Shown piece after piece: positions 9,201 to 15,984 of a stretch of DNA of 37,026 nt; position 1 is the stretch's first letter; the number at the start of each line of letters is the position of its first letter. The translations under genes and the position numbers were made by a program. Origin of the DNA: Nocardiopsis halophila DSM 44494 (GTDB lineage Bacteria > Actinomycetota > Actinomycetes > Streptosporangiales > Streptosporangiaceae); NCBI RefSeq assembly GCF_000341245.1, contig NZ_ANAD01000030.1, positions 1 to 37,026 of the forward strand. Reading direction: 5' to 3'. The notes under the pieces are model-generated. The model searched no databases and was not told the origin of the DNA. It saw only the letters and a list, made by a program, of their open reading frames with translations.

Positions 9201-9615
9201 CCCTGGACTCGGAGAACGGCGATGCCTCAGGAGGAGTCGGGGACCCTGCTGAGGGGCCGACCGGCCCGGCGCCAGGGGCGTCGCTCCCAGCAGAGTCGCC
9301 GGACGGGCGCGGCGGCGCCTTCCAGTCGATGCCGCCGTCACTGCCCCGGCCGGGGGCACCCGGCCCCGACGGGTAGGGGCGCTCGGCGCCGGAGGGGACG
9401 CCGGGCGGCCCCTGCTCGTTCCGCTCGGAGGGTGCCGTCGGCAGAACATAGGGGTTGCGGGGCTGGGCGGACTCCGCCTCCTCCCGAGTACCGGCGGGCG
9501 GCGGGGGAGGCGCCGCTCCTCCGTCGCTCTCCTGGTCGCGCCGGGGGAACGCGTCGTCGTCCTCTCCCGGTGTCCACCTGTCGTCCACGCCTGATTCGTC
9601 CTTCCCGGGGTGCAC
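6274..9615 (-). CDS. Penicillin-binding protein, transpeptidase with MecA_N domain and very long disordered N-terminus
   Basis: Up to 1113 residues. Residues 1-565 are low-complexity Pro/Gly/Asp/Ser-rich sequence with no fold visible. A basic stretch (KKRSRKG, about 566-572) and one transmembrane helix (about 573-595) follow. Next come an NTF2-like MecA_N domain (about 600-715), a PBP dimerisation-like segment (about 720-840) and the transpeptidase domain. Its catalytic motifs are complete: S876-S-L-K879, SCN at about 926 and K1057-TG. This is a class B-like enzyme that cross-links peptidoglycan outside the membrane; the disordered part would be cytoplasmic. Relatives with MecA_N in actinomycetes usually have a short cytoplasmic end. 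The start is uncertain: GTG 9615 has a GGGGG tract near it, but GTG 9588 has GGGAAGGA 10 bases upstream and may be better. Confidence 0.9.
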   Translation of the reverse strand: MHPGKDESGVDDRWTPGEDDDAFPRRDQESDGGAAPPPPPAGTREEAESAQPRNPYVLPTAPSERNEQGPPGVPSGAERPYPSGPGAPGRGSDGGIDWKAPPRPSGDSAGSDAPGAGPVGPSAGSPTPPEASPFSESREARPDGAPSPVETGPLPQTHGGESAPSRSGWDAPRDANDPATPSPSASSPPSAPQAPFSPPPGASSGADHPEPPTDAPGAAESPQAYDPSRGRDVLGGGFSEEARPPFADGPGRHGAPGESPADRTIPTGAQTGPFPSVGPDTGAEEGLPTGRQDSAWTGGGDLTGAPFEPSGQPAQEADTSLSRFAPPTDPEPGAAGVDDRAPWATSAFPPQEYGAPAPDASPDSTMPSSDPAGPAGDTFGWQSAPRPADGAPEPSATIAQGYPPPVPEGGQPHDAHGAYGDGQYGDRDQGASTPPGGFGAAPDGRSYLDETSNPAFPNAERSPFPESDEIPDDPYGAQSAPYGGTPAGGDTGPGTQTFAVPPGVPSDVSSGPTPSGPSDPDGPGEGTGGFPPPPAPPGRSGAPGGPDGPGAPGGPYGPFDEDPEPKKRSRKGLFIGIGAAVLAVVLIGGVTAWFVWGRPAGPEGTADAYAAAWGERDYAAMAAQATGGDAEKLLTGLDENLGVEKASIEVGEISEGDGSATAPFTATLSLSSAGDWTYEGELPLVRQDGEWKVDFAPDVVHPELSDGTTLIRTNVLGERGRILASDGSRLDTEDASGSIKMLTGSVGAATAEDVERLGAGYKEGDPVGQGGIQQQYEERLAGEMSTSIRVAPVGEEEAAAEDPDAPVVATLEGEPGKDVTTAIDPALQDAAAAAVTTEGKPTSLVAVRTTTGEVLAVANNAAGFNRALDGQYAPGSSLKIITYESLLENGMTTSDPMNCPKEALGFKNAGDAAYGAQTMSEAFATSCNTALVQAVVQRLSGEQLAATAEEFGMNAELNVGIPARKPSFPQPDGNGLLAAQSIGQGQVISTPLHMATVPAAIADGSWRSPALVTDPALEGKPEPEPIAHAEQIRPMMRAVVTEGTAKSSGFEGEVYAKTGSAEFGTASGEDDELETHAWVVGYKGDIAFAAVVEGGGGGGSVAGPVAAEFANTF

Positions 9616-9682
9616 CGCCCCCGCGTGCGCAGGGGCACGGCTCGGCGTCGCCGCCGAAGGGGGAGCGGGCGGTCCCTCCGGG

Positions 9683-9715
9683 CGCGGGCACGGGCCCTCG
9701 GGGCCCGTGCCCGCG
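9683..9715 (-). terminator. Very strong hairpin between fprA and the PBP gene
   Basis: CGCGGGCACGGGCCC (9683-9697), loop TCG, GGGCCCGTGCCCGCG (9701-9715): a perfect 15-base stem with a 3-base loop. It lies 82 bases after the fprA stop and about 70 bases before the PBP start. It could end the fprA message or, if the PBP promoter is upstream near 9763-9768, act in the PBP leader. No T-run follows. Confidence 0.5.
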
Positions 9716-9762
9716 ATCCGGTCCGGCCGATCGCCTCGCCGTGTACGTCTGAGCCAGGAACG

Positions 9763-9768
9763 ACGATA
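9763..9768 (-). promoter_or_regulatory. Possible -10 box of the PBP gene
   Basis: TATCGT on the minus strand, about 150 bases before GTG 9615. If used, the leader would contain the 15-base-pair hairpin at 9683-9715. No supporting -35 element is clear. Confidence 0.3.
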
Positions 9769-9797
9769 GCGGCCGGTGAGGGGCCCAGTGTCCCGGA

Positions 9798-11165
9798 TCA
9801 GTCCTCGCCGCGGGCGATCCGGGTCATCGCGTCGCGCTCGCGCACCTTGACGCGCTTGCGGCCCTCGGCCTCACCCAGGGACTCCTCGTGCGCCTCCAGC
9901 CGCCGCCACCCCTCGAAGGTGGTGTAGGGCACTCCGCGCTCCTCCAGCAGCCGCAGGAACGACTCCGGCTCGGGCGCCTCGGGCTCGGGGAAGGCCGCGC
10001 GGTCCTCCACCAGGTTGGTGACGGTCTCCAGCGCGTCGCCCTTGGTGTGGCCGATCAGGCCGACCGGGCCGCGCTTGATCCAGCCGGTGGCGTAGACGCC
10101 GGGGACGTGCCGCTCGTCCATGTCGAGCACCCGGCCGCCCTCGTTGGGCACGACGCCGCGCTCCTCGTCGAAGGGCAGGTCGGCCAGGGGCGAGCCGAGG
10201 TAGCCCACCGCGCGGTAGACGGCCTGGACCTCGTGGTCGATGAACTCGCCGGTGCCGCGCACCCCGCCGTCGCCGGTCAGCTCCATGCGCTCGGTGCGCA
10301 GGCCGGTGACGCGGTCCTCGCCGAGCACCTCGGCGGGGCGGTGCAGGAAGTGCAGGTGCAGGCGGCGCGGCTCGCCGCGCGGGTCCCGGATGGCCCAGTT
10401 CTGCAGGACCTTGACGTTGGTCTTGACCTGGTTGGACTCCTCGGCGGCGGCCACCGAGGCCTCGCACATCTCGAAGTCCTCGGGGTAGACGATCACCTCG
10501 ACCCCGGGCTGCTTGTCCAGCTCGCGCAGCTCCATCGGGGTGAACTTGGCCTGGGCGATGCCGCGCCGGGCGAACACGTGCACGTCGGTGACGCCCTTGG
10601 CCCGCAGGCCCTCGTGCACGTTGCCGGTGATGTCGGTGGGCAGCAGGTCGTCGGCGTCCTTGGCCAGGATGCGCGCGACGTCGACCGCGACGTTCCCGGC
10701 GCCGATGACGGCGACGCTGGTGCCCTCGACCCGCCACTGCGGGGAGACGTCGGGGTGGCTGTCGTACCAGAAGACGAAGTCGGCGGCGCCGTGGCTGCCG
10801 GGCAGGTCCGCACCGGGGACGTCCAGGGGGCGGTCGCGGTCGGAGCCGGTGGCGAAGATGACGGCGTCGTAGTGCCGGTGCAGGTCCTCCAGCTTCAGGT
10901 CGATCCCGTAGCCGACGTTGCCGAGGAAGCGGATCTGCGGCTTGTCGAGGATCTTGTGCAGCGCGGACTGGATCTGCTTGATGCGGGGGTGGTCGGGGGC
11001 GACGCCGTAGCGGACCAGCCCGTAGGGGGAGGGGAGCCTGTCCAGGACGTCGATGCTGACCTCGACGCCCTCCGCGGCCAGGGTCTCGTCCTTGGTGAGC
11101 AGGTCGGCCGCGTAGATCCCCGCGGGGCCCGCCCCCACGATTCCCACGCGCAGTGGTCGCGTCAT
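9798..11165 (-). CDS. fprA: NADPH-ferredoxin reductase, FprA type
   Basis: A 455-residue protein, the size of mycobacterial FprA and adrenodoxin reductase. It passes electrons from NADPH through FAD to ferredoxin, for P450s or iron-sulfur chemistry, in the cytoplasm. The FAD motif GAGPAGIYAADLL is at residues about 10-22 and DRLPSPYGLVRYGVAPDHP follows, as in the family. The NADP motif GAGNVAVDVARIL is near residue 157. The C-terminal FAD segment has VYATGWIKRGPVGLIGHTK. GGAGAACTGAGAG precedes ATG 11165. The leader of about 100 bases starts at a TATAAA box overlapped by an iron box at 11253-11271. This suggests repression by IdeR/DmdR when iron is plentiful, an unusual and informative link for this enzyme. 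Confidence 0.95.
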   Translation of the reverse strand: MTRPLRVGIVGAGPAGIYAADLLTKDETLAAEGVEVSIDVLDRLPSPYGLVRYGVAPDHPRIKQIQSALHKILDKPQIRFLGNVGYGIDLKLEDLHRHYDAVIFATGSDRDRPLDVPGADLPGSHGAADFVFWYDSHPDVSPQWRVEGTSVAVIGAGNVAVDVARILAKDADDLLPTDITGNVHEGLRAKGVTDVHVFARRGIAQAKFTPMELRELDKQPGVEVIVYPEDFEMCEASVAAAEESNQVKTNVKVLQNWAIRDPRGEPRRLHLHFLHRPAEVLGEDRVTGLRTERMELTGDGGVRGTGEFIDHEVQAVYRAVGYLGSPLADLPFDEERGVVPNEGGRVLDMDERHVPGVYATGWIKRGPVGLIGHTKGDALETVTNLVEDRAAFPEPEAPEPESFLRLLEERGVPYTTFEGWRRLEAHEESLGEAEGRKRVKVRERDAMTRIARGED

Positions 11166-11252
11166 CTCTCAGTTCTCCATTCGTCGCGCCGGGTCGTCGT
11201 GCGGTCCCGCCGGGCGCGCGGGCCGCCGTCCACGCCCCCTGGGCGCGGTAAA

Positions 11253-11271
11253 TCAGGCGAGGCTAACCTAA
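11253..11271 (-). promoter_or_regulatory. Iron box (IdeR/DmdR operator) of fprA
   Basis: The 19-base site matches the consensus TTAGGTTAGGCTAACCTAA at 16 of 19 positions, with the right half perfect. It starts next to the TATAAA box at 11272-11277, placing it over the predicted transcription start of fprA. IdeR/DmdR with Fe2+ binds such sites and represses. No plus-strand gene lies nearby, so fprA is the only apparent target. Confidence 0.75.
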
Positions 11272-11277
11272 TTTATA
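11272..11277 (-). promoter_or_regulatory. -10 box of fprA
   Basis: TATAAA on the minus strand, unusually AT-rich for this genome. It predicts transcription starting near 11265, inside the iron box. Confidence 0.55.
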
Positions 11278-11299
11278 GGAGGATTCGGTTCCCTATAAA
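11272..11299. repeat. Inverted repeat spanning the fprA promoter
   Basis: TTTATAGG (11272-11279) and CCTATAAA (11292-11299) are perfect inverted copies separated by 12 bases. They cover the -10 and run toward the -35 region. They may be a second operator beside the iron box. Confidence 0.5.
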
Positions 11300-11300
11300 C

Positions 11301-11317
11301 CCTATCTCCAAGATAGG
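11301..11317. repeat. Short perfect inverted repeat upstream of fprA promoter
   Basis: CCTATCT-CCA-AGATAGG, 7-base arms with a 3-base spacer, 24 bases beyond the -10 box. Its compact shape suggests a repressor or activator site rather than a terminator. Confidence 0.5.
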
Positions 11318-11433
11318 CATTGCCCTCTCCGGTCCGCCGACCGGGGCACGGCCTTCGCGGCCGGCGGCGTCGGCGCACGTCACCGAGGTGCAAAGGACGC
11401 CCGATGAGAAAGAACGCGCCGACGGGGCGGGAC

Positions 11434-12003
11434 TCAGCCCGAAACGACTGTGGGGTACCTCACCGCGGCCGCGGGCGAGGGGCGCTGCTCCGGCGCGGCC
11501 GCGACCGGCCACAGCCGGATCAGGAACGCCTCCCGGCCGCCGAGCATACGCGCCGCCGCCTGGAACCCCTCGCAGCGCGGGTCCGGATGGCGCCGCAGCA
11601 GCCGCACGCAGTCCTCGGCGACCTCGCGCCGGTGGCGGGCCCGCACCTCGGCCGCGTACCGGCGGGCGCCGCCGGCCAGGCGGATCCGCACGGGGCTGCG
11701 GTTCATCCCGCCCCGCACCGCGACCTGGCCGCGCAGCACCAGCGAACCCAGGGCGCGCTCCTCCCAGGCGTCGGCCTCCTCCGCCTCCTGCAGGGGCGGG
11801 CCGTCCCACTCCTCCACGGTCACGCCGACCGGCACGCGCCCCTGCAGGGTGCGCAGCTCCATGTGGTCGACGCCGCAGGCGAGCAGCTCCCCGCCCGGCG
11901 GGGCGGGGACGCCGGGGCCGTCCGGCCGGGCGCCCCGGCCGTAGATCCGGAACACGCCGTCCTCGGGCAGGACGGGGAAGAGCGAACGGCTCAACCGGGC
12001 CAC
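11434..12003 (-). CDS. Hypothetical protein, unknown family
   Basis: A 189-residue protein with no family I recognise. It begins VARLSRSLFPVLPEDGVFRIYGRG and contains VDHMELRTLQGRVPVGVTVEEWDGPPLQ and a basic helical stretch RRYAAEVRARHRREVAEDCVRLLRRHPDP. It has no signal peptide or membrane segment, so it is probably cytoplasmic. GTG 12003 is chosen because GCGGAGGTGG lies just upstream. An in-frame ATG at 12099 would add 32 residues of arginine/glycine-rich sequence, and a TAGAGT box at 12110-12115 lies 10 bases before it, so the longer form is possible. It lies downstream of plsC on the same strand, 166 bases away. Confidence 0.65.
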   Translation of the reverse strand: MARLSRSLFPVLPEDGVFRIYGRGARPDGPGVPAPPGGELLACGVDHMELRTLQGRVPVGVTVEEWDGPPLQEAEEADAWEERALGSLVLRGQVAVRGGMNRSPVRIRLAGGARRYAAEVRARHRREVAEDCVRLLRRHPDPRCEGFQAAARMLGGREAFLIRLWPVAAAPEQRPSPAAAVRYPTVVSG

Positions 12004-12109
12004 CTTCGTTCCACCTCCGCGCTCACGCGTGCAACCGACGCGCCGACCGCACAGTGCGGCCGGGTCCGCTGCGACCGGAAGAGCGAGGGGACCGGTCATC
12101 TGGGGGCCA

Positions 12110-12115
12110 ACTCTA
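12110..12115 (-). promoter_or_regulatory. Possible -10 box of hypothetical gene
   Basis: TAGAGT on the minus strand, predicting transcription from about 12102. That gives either a leader of about 100 bases to GTG 12003 or a near-leaderless message from ATG 12099. Confidence 0.4.
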
Positions 12116-12169
12116 GACCGGGGGGCGCCGGCGCGGGGGCCGAACGGGCGAATCCCCGTCGGGCCGGGG

Positions 12170-12883
12170 TCAGCCCCGGCCGGTGCCGCCCCGGTCCGCG
12201 CGCTCCTCCTCCATCTCGGCCTTGACCGTGGCCGCGAAGCGCGGGACCTGCTCCTGGCCGGACAGGCGCTGGATCGCCGCCATGATCGCGTCGGTGGCCG
12301 CGCGCCGCGAGCGCGCCCGGCCCGCCTCGCCCTGCCAGGGGGACAGGTCCACCGCCGGCCCGAAGCGCATGCCGACGCGGCGCAGCACCGGAACCGTGCG
12401 GCCGTGCGGCAGGATGCGGTCGGTGCCGTACAGGGCGACCGGGACCACCGGGGCGCCCGAGGACAGCGCGAGCCACGCCAGGCCGGTCTGCCCCCGGTAG
12501 AGGCGGCCGTCGGGGGAGCGGGTGCCCTCGGGGAAGATGCCGAACACGTTGCCCTCGCGCAGCACCTGAAGGCTGTTGTCCATCGCCTCCTGTGCGCTCT
12601 GGCCGGGCTTGCGGTCCACCGAGAGCTGCCCCAGGCCGCGCAGCGCGCGGGTGAGGGCCCGCTGGGCGGCGTTGCCGTCGGCGAACAGCTCCTCCTTGGC
12701 GATGAAGACCACCGGGCGGGGCACGGCGACCCCGATGAACAGCGGGTCGATGTTGGACAGGTGGTTGGAGGCCAGGATCACCGGGCCCCGTGCGGGAACG
12801 TGGTCGACCCCGTCGGCCTCGATCGGCCACAGCGTCCGTGTGGCGGGGGCGATGACCGCCTTGGCGGCCCCGTACAGCGACAC
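12170..12883 (-). CDS. 1-acyl-sn-glycerol-3-phosphate acyltransferase (PlsC family)
   Basis: A 237-residue protein of usual PlsC length. It transfers an acyl chain to lysophosphatidate to make phosphatidate, at the inner face of the membrane. The catalytic motif NHLSNID (NHxxxxD) is at residues about 40-46, and the glycerol-phosphate binding motif FPEGTRS at about 116-122. VVPVALYGTDRILPHGRTVP follows, as in the family. GTG 12883 is used; the ribosome site GAGAGGGA is a little distant. The last 40 residues are charged and lack a fold signature. The acceptor could be another lysolipid, since actinomycetes carry several paralogues. Confidence 0.92.
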   Translation of the reverse strand: MSLYGAAKAVIAPATRTLWPIEADGVDHVPARGPVILASNHLSNIDPLFIGVAVPRPVVFIAKEELFADGNAAQRALTRALRGLGQLSVDRKPGQSAQEAMDNSLQVLREGNVFGIFPEGTRSPDGRLYRGQTGLAWLALSSGAPVVPVALYGTDRILPHGRTVPVLRRVGMRFGPAVDLSPWQGEAGRARSRRAATDAIMAAIQRLSGQEQVPRFAATVKAEMEEERADRGGTGRG

Positions 12884-12937
12884 TCGGGAGTCCCTCTCTT
12901 CGTCGGTGCGGGTGGGGGGAGGGGCGGCGTCCGAGCG

Positions 12938-12973
12938 GGTCGGCGCCGATAGGGAACCTTAACGGCGCCGACC
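12938..12973. repeat. Inverted repeat upstream of plsC-type gene
   Basis: GGTCGGCGCC (12938-12947) and GGCGCCGACC (12964-12973) are perfect 10-base inverted copies around an AT-richer 16-base core that includes a CTATCG sequence on the minus strand. They lie 55-90 bases before GTG 12883, where a promoter with flanking operator halves would be expected. Confidence 0.45.
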
Positions 12974-13064
12974 GGCGGAGTGCGCACCGGGCGCGCCCGC
13001 CGCCTCCGGCGGCGGCACCGCAGGAGGGCGCGGCGATCCCCGGGCGCGGCGCGGCGGCGGGCGC

Positions 13065-13070
13065 TAGTGT
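13065..13070 (+). promoter_or_regulatory. -10 box of cyclase-family gene
   Basis: TAGTGT, predicting transcription starting near 13077, within the palindrome at 13072-13081. Confidence 0.4.
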
Positions 13071-13084
13071 TGGTCTAGACCTGT
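13069..13084. promoter_or_regulatory. Palindromic operator resembling a DasR (dre) site
   Basis: GGTCTAGACC (13072-13081) is a perfect 10-base palindrome. In the 16-base DasR consensus, with core TGGTCTAGACCA, it matches 13 of 16 positions. It overlaps the predicted transcription start of the cyclase-family gene. DasR controls aminosugar genes in streptomycetes, and other GntR proteins bind similar sites, so the identity of the regulator is open. Confidence 0.5.
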
Positions 13085-13111
13085 GACCCGCCGAGGGAGA
13101 TGAGGGCGTAC

Positions 13112-13777
13112 ATGGGACGGTTCGTCGACGTCAGCCACCAGATCACGCACGGGATGACCACCTATCCCGGGCTCCCGGGTCCCCAGATCGAGGACCACGT
13201 CACCTTCGATGCCTCGCAGAGCGCCTACGCCTCCGGCACCGAGTTCAGCATCACCCGCATCTCGATGGTCGCCAACACCGGCACCTACATCGACATGCCC
13301 GCCCACCGCTACCGGGACGGCGCCGACCTGGCCGACCTGGACCTGGAGAAGGTCGCCGACGTCCCCGGCACGGTGGTCGACGCCCCCGGCCGCGAGGTGG
13401 GCCCCGAGGCCTTCGCCGACGTTCCGGTGCGCGGGCGGGCGGTGCTCATCCGCACCGGCTGGGACCGGCACTGGCGCACCGACAAGTACGGCTCGCCCGA
13501 GCACCCCTTCCTGACCGAGGAGGGCGCGCGGCTGCTCGCGGAAGGGGGCGCCCGCCTGGTGGGAATCGACTCGGTCAACATGGACGACACCTCCGAGGAC
13601 GCCCGCGGGGCGCGCCCGGCCCACTCGGTCCTGCTCGCGGCGGGCGTGCCCGTGCTGGAGCACCTGTGCCTGCTCAACCGGCTGCCCTCGCAGGGCTTCC
13701 GCTTCTTCGCGGTCCCGGCCAAGGTGCGCGGCATGGGCACCTTCCCCGTGCGGGCCTTCGCCGTCCTGGACGGCTGA
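13112..13777 (+). CDS. Cyclase-family (KynB-like) protein with substituted metal ligands
   Basis: A 221-residue protein of the cyclase/kynurenine formamidase family: FVDVSHQITHGMTTYPG at the start and AHSVLLAAGVPVLEHLCLL near the end. In metal-dependent members the motif HxGTHxDxPxH holds the metal. Here it reads N55-T-G-T-Y59-I-D61-M-P-A-H65, so both first histidines are replaced while Asp61 and His65 remain. Classical formamidase activity is therefore doubtful, though I recall a wider NTGTY-type subgroup. ATG 13112 is chosen for GAGGG 5 bases upstream; ATG 13100 would abut GAGGGAG. It is expressed from its own promoter with a DasR-like palindrome. The FUSC gene converges on it. Confidence 0.85.
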   Translation: MGRFVDVSHQITHGMTTYPGLPGPQIEDHVTFDASQSAYASGTEFSITRISMVANTGTYIDMPAHRYRDGADLADLDLEKVADVPGTVVDAPGREVGPEAFADVPVRGRAVLIRTGWDRHWRTDKYGSPEHPFLTEEGARLLAEGGARLVGIDSVNMDDTSEDARGARPAHSVLLAAGVPVLEHLCLLNRLPSQGFRFFAVPAKVRGMGTFPVRAFAVLDG

Positions 13778-13802
13778 GGCCCCGGCGCGCGGGGAGGAGG
13801 CG

Positions 13803-15920
13803 CTACAGGTCGGCGTCGGCCTCCTCGCGCGCGCGGCGCCGCTCGCGCTGGGCGCGCCGCTCCTGCTCCAGCTCGGCCGAGCGCTCGTCCTCGGCGACGG
13901 CGGTGCGCATCGAGGACGAGAGCATGCGCAGCTCCATGTTGATGCGCGGATAGTCCACCAGCCGGGGCAGTGCGCCCAGGCGCGGGGTGCGCCGCTCGCG
14001 CATCGCGGCCATCAGCTCGCTGAACGCCAGGTCCAGCCGCTGGAGGGTGATCTGCGAGGCGGTCGGCGCGTTCTCCAGGGCGAGCGTGGCCAGGGCCAGG
14101 TAGCCCGCGCGCTGCGCGGCCACCACCACCGGCCACAGGGGCTGGGTGGTGGTGGCGCGGGGCACGTCCCCGATGGCGCTGTCGTAGACGCCGCGCAGGC
14201 CGATCAGGGCGGCCCGCAGGTCCCGCCTGAGCTCGTAGCGCCGCTCGGGGGTGATGCGCACGTCGGGGTCGAGCACGGCCAGGACCGAGGCGCGCGTGTG
14301 GTCCAGCACATCGACGATCACCTGCGGCAGGCGCGACGCCGAGGCCTTGCGCCACAGCAGCACCGACCCCAGCATTCCGGCCACCGCCCCCAGGACGGTG
14401 TCGACCACGCGCGCCTGGGCCAGCTCGTCCACCGGGTAGGGGGCGGCCGTGTGCGCCAGCAGCAGGGCCATGGGGGTGAGCAGGATGCTGGCGTAGAAGA
14501 AGTTGCGCTGCACCACCAGCTGGGTCAGCCCCTGGAACAGGGCGGCCAGGGCGATGACCGCCGGCAGGGGCGGGTCGACGAGCAGGATGCCCAGCGCGAT
14601 GAACACGCCGAGCAGGGTGCCCAGCGCGCGCTGCATCCCCCGGTTGACCGTCAGCACCACGTTGCCCGCCTGCAGGACGGCGGTGGCGGTGATGGAGACC
14701 CAGTAGAAGCGGTCGAAGCCCAGGAGCAGGGCCGCCATGCCCGCCAGCGTCACGGTGATCCCCATGCGCAGTGCGGTCGGCAGGACCAGGGAGTCCCTGT
14801 CCAGGCTGGAGCGCATCAGGCTGAGCAGCGGAGGGTGGCGCTGGTCATACAGCTCCAGGCCGCGGCTGTCGTCCTCGTGGGTGGGCTTGCGGGCGGCCTG
14901 CGCCGCGCGCGCGAGGCGCGAGTACAGGCGCGATTCCAGAGAGCGCGGGCGCAGCCCCTTGCGCACCTCGTCCAGGTCGGTGGGGGCGGGGCAGCGGTCC
15001 GGCTTGCCGACGGCGTCGGCAAGCCGGTCGGCGAAGCGGGCGGCCTCCTCTGGGAGGGGGTCGGTGCGCGCCAGGCACACGTCGGTGGCGGCCAGGTGGA
15101 TGTCGGAGACCCAGCGCAGCAGGGCGCGCAGCCGGGCCGCCTGCGCGGTGTCCCGGTAGCCGCGGGTCTGGCCCAGCAGGACGATGCGCCAGGCCTCGGC
15201 GACGGCGAGCGAGGCCTCATGCTGGACGTGGTCGAGCTCGGGGGTGCCCACGGCCCGCAGCAGGGCGGCCAGCTGCCGGAAGGCGCCGGCCACGGCGCGG
15301 TTCTCCGGGTGGCGGCTGCGCACGGGGGCGCCGGCCATGGACACCGTCCATCCCACGGCCGCGCCGAGCGCGGCGACCCCGGCGTGCAGCGGGACCTCGG
15401 CGAGCCCGCCGGGGGCGATCGAGGTGATGGCGCACACCAGCACGAAGAAGAGCGGGCCGGGCTTGTCCACCCGCAGCGCCTGGCAGAGCCAGGTGGCGAC
15501 GCCGGCGACGGCCCCGATGGCCAGGGCGGAGGTGTACAGGTTGAGCGAGGCGAGCGAGCCGACGGCGACGGCGGCGACGAAGCCGAGCCCCACCATGCCC
15601 AGCGCCACGGCCCGGTAGGCGTAGGGGGTGTTCTTCTCGTACAGGACGGTCATCGACCCCAGGGCGGCGAGCGCGCCGACCTGGGGGCCCAGCAGCAGGG
15701 CCGCGAGGGCGAAGGAGGCGGACATGGCGATCGCGGCCTTGGCCGCGGTGGTCCAGGCCCAGCCGCCGGAGGCGAACCCGAACAGGGCGGTGAGGTCGAT
15801 CCGCGGCCGAGGCCGCGCGGACACCTGGGCGCGCATGCGCGCCGGGGGACTCCAGTCGGGGCCGTCGGCCTCCGATGCAGGTCGGGCCGTCTCGCTCCCC
15901 GTGGTCCCCTGGTCCGTCAC
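13803..15920 (-). CDS. FUSC family membrane protein (aromatic-acid exporter-like)
   Basis: A 705-residue protein with the duplicated FUSC layout. A first cluster of transmembrane helices spans residues about 55-205, beginning AAKAAIAMSASFALAALLLG. A cytoplasmic helical stretch follows at about 205-385. A second cluster at about 390-520 includes the FYWVSITATAVLQAGN..NRGMQRALGTLLG segment that is the most conserved FUSC signature. The charged C-terminus ends in an Arg/Glu-rich tail. Members such as AaeB export aromatic carboxylic acids, but many actinobacterial ones are unassigned. GTG 15920 is used, with TACCAT 7 bases upstream. It is monocistronic and convergent with the cyclase-family gene. 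Confidence 0.9.
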   Translation of the reverse strand: MTDQGTTGSETARPASEADGPDWSPPARMRAQVSARPRPRIDLTALFGFASGGWAWTTAAKAAIAMSASFALAALLLGPQVGALAALGSMTVLYEKNTPYAYRAVALGMVGLGFVAAVAVGSLASLNLYTSALAIGAVAGVATWLCQALRVDKPGPLFFVLVCAITSIAPGGLAEVPLHAGVAALGAAVGWTVSMAGAPVRSRHPENRAVAGAFRQLAALLRAVGTPELDHVQHEASLAVAEAWRIVLLGQTRGYRDTAQAARLRALLRWVSDIHLAATDVCLARTDPLPEEAARFADRLADAVGKPDRCPAPTDLDEVRKGLRPRSLESRLYSRLARAAQAARKPTHEDDSRGLELYDQRHPPLLSLMRSSLDRDSLVLPTALRMGITVTLAGMAALLLGFDRFYWVSITATAVLQAGNVVLTVNRGMQRALGTLLGVFIALGILLVDPPLPAVIALAALFQGLTQLVVQRNFFYASILLTPMALLLAHTAAPYPVDELAQARVVDTVLGAVAGMLGSVLLWRKASASRLPQVIVDVLDHTRASVLAVLDPDVRITPERRYELRRDLRAALIGLRGVYDSAIGDVPRATTTQPLWPVVVAAQRAGYLALATLALENAPTASQITLQRLDLAFSELMAAMRERRTPRLGALPRLVDYPRINMELRMLSSSMRTAVAEDERSAELEQERRAQRERRRAREEADADL

Positions 15921-15927
15921 GCCCTCA

Positions 15928-15933
15928 ATGGTA
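15928..15933 (-). promoter_or_regulatory. -10 box of FUSC gene, leaderless
   Basis: TACCAT on the minus strand ends 7 bases before GTG 15920. The G-rich GAGGG between them is too close to the start to be a normal ribosome site. Confidence 0.45.
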
Positions 15934-15984
15934 AAAGCGATTCAGGGGCGGTTCGTGTGCGAACGCCCTGGAGCGGTGTCCACA

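Noticed and set aside
9888-12116. Plus-strand frame of 742 codons opposite fprA and the hypothetical gene
   Set aside because: Antisense to fprA and crossing its promoter; no protein family recognisable.
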